Assembly: GCF_001662875.1 (NCBI RefSeq)
Contig: NZ_JPVZ01000002.1
Location: forward strand, 186,001 to 250,000
Reading direction: 5' to 3'
DNA length: 64,000 nt
Source of the DNA: Thalassospira tepidiphila MCCC 1A03514
Lineage (GTDB): Bacteria; Pseudomonadota; Alphaproteobacteria; Rhodospirillales; Thalassospiraceae
Below the pieces are notes generated by a model that did not search any database, was not told the DNA's origin, and saw only the letters and a list, made by a program, of their open reading frames with translations. Both the position numbers and the translations under genes were made by a program. The stretch's first letter is position 1. Each line of letters begins with the position of its first letter. Shown here piece by piece: positions 63,192 through 64,000 of this stretch.

Positions 63192-64000
63192 ATGACTAGC
63201 GCAAAAACAAACAGTTACAGGAATGTTGCGCTCGCTTCGGTTTTCGGAGCGGTTGTTTTCTTGTATATTGGGCTTTTCGCCGGAATTGATCTTTCTCCAA
63301 CTCCGGAAGGTTTCGAGACAGAAACCGTCGAAGTCACGGCAGATGAAGCCGTTATAAAAAAGAAGAAAACGGTTTATCGCCGCGGTCCTGAAGTCATCGC
63401 ACTCAGCCAGTATTTCAAAAGCATTGGCTATCACCTCAATGAGGTGGGCGAAGTTCCGCGCGTCTATATCAAGCGCGTACCCGAAGGCCTTGGCGAACTG
63501 GCATCGGTTGAAGAGCGCAAACAGCTTTTCCTGAAAATCATGTTGCCGCTGGCCATGCGCGTGAACGAAGAAATCACCGCGCGCCGTGAACGTCTGATGG
63601 CCATTCAGGCCAAGGGCATTTCCGGCACCCCGGTCAGCCAGGCCGATCAGCAATGGGTCAATCAGCTGATGAAGCGCTATCGCGTGACCGATGGCGGCAT
63701 CAACGCCCTGCTTGAACGCATTGACGTTATCCCGACCTCCCTGATCCTTGCCCAGTCGGCAGAGGAAAGTGGTTGGGGCACGTCACGCTTTGTGCGCAAA
63801 GGCAACGCCCTGTTTGGTCAATGGGCCTGGGGCGATGACGAAGGCATCGTGCCGAAGGATCGCGAAGATGGCAAAACCCACGTCATCAAGGCTTTTGGCA
63901 GCCTGATGGACAGTGTGCGGGCCTATGCACGCAACATCAACTCGCACCCGGCCTATCAGGAATTGCGCGAACGTCGCGCAACCCTTCGCGCGGACGGCAA
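63192..64000 (+). CDS. Bax-like glucosaminidase-domain membrane protein, 3' end beyond window
   Basis: 269 codons are visible and no stop occurs before the window edge. An N-terminal transmembrane helix (residues ~11-30, NVALASVFGAVVFLYIGLFAG) anchors the protein. The domain from about 155 onward has VDVIPTSLILAQSAEESGWGTSRF-type sequence with the catalytic Glu pair (AEESGWG), then KGNALFGQWAWG, as in E. coli Bax and FlgJ/glucosaminidase families that cleave peptidoglycan glycan strands. The C-terminus is missing. Confidence 0.85.
   Translation, partial: MTSAKTNSYRNVALASVFGAVVFLYIGLFAGIDLSPTPEGFETETVEVTADEAVIKKKKTVYRRGPEVIALSQYFKSIGYHLNEVGEVPRVYIKRVPEGLGELASVEERKQLFLKIMLPLAMRVNEEITARRERLMAIQAKGISGTPVSQADQQWVNQLMKRYRVTDGGINALLERIDVIPTSLILAQSAEESGWGTSRFVRKGNALFGQWAWGDDEGIVPKDREDGKTHVIKAFGSLMDSVRAYARNINSHPAYQELRERRATLRADG

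Overview
The window is ordinary chromosomal sequence of an alphaproteobacterium. The gene orders trpB-trpA-accD-folC, dnaK-dnaJ-dapB, hrcA-grpE and rnd-kdsD-lptC-lptA-lptB-rpoN-hpf-ptsN are typical of that class. The moderate G+C, codon use and small intergenic gaps suggest a marine member of the Rhodospirillales, with Thalassospira as my best guess; no rRNA or marker search was possible.

Layout. 1-5.2 kb: an exopolysaccharide export mini-locus (LuxR-type regulator, ExoY-like sugar transferase, outer-membrane barrel, short Wza-like protein) followed by a TPP enzyme. 5.3-6.3 kb: an AT-rich orphan gene. 6.3-12.8 kb: housekeeping and accessory genes (mtnN, tRNA-Arg, a HAMP class III cyclase with altered catalytic residues, a lipoprotein hydrolase, an ABC ATPase, a zinc-finger protein). 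12.9-17.2 kb: tryptophan synthase, acetyl-CoA carboxylase beta and folylpolyglutamate synthase. 18.3-25.5 kb: polA, dapB, dnaJ, dnaK. 25.7-33.1 kb: DUF2244, nth, then an lpoA/rsmI/yraN/dolP-like cell-envelope neighbourhood interrupted by an araC/DUF2000 pair, then a SirB1 protein. 33.7-38.7 kb: a PfkB adenosine kinase, typA, ampG. 38.8-46.0 kb: an LPS-transport and sigma-54 operon on the minus strand. 46.2-53.7 kb: an AT-richer methyltransferase beside tRNA-Leu, hemW, rdgB, rph, hrcA, grpE, a sirtuin and an ArsR regulator. 53.7-64 kb: two small alpha-beta-barrel monooxygenase-like genes, an EamA transporter, a LysR regulator, galE, a glycosyltransferase, ppa, a macro-domain protein, a YkuD protein, DUF2333, an Nfu protein and the start of a Bax-like glucosaminidase.

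The most unusual signal is a pair of dispersed elements of about 265 bp (54064-54328 and 62050-62315). Both have 32-bp imperfect terminal inverted repeats and two internal hairpin arms. The stems differ in sequence between copies but keep pairing, including G-U pairs, while short blocks between the stems are identical and equally spaced. This is the pattern expected of a structured RNA or single-stranded DNA mobile element with no protein of its own. One copy sits inside a small operon and supplies the stop codon of the upstream gene. Other points of note are the short Wza-like protein next to a barrel, the cyclase lacking a metal-binding Asp and the adenine-specifying Lys, and the SirB1 gene that shares a frame with the upstream lipoprotein gene and has no obvious start codon.
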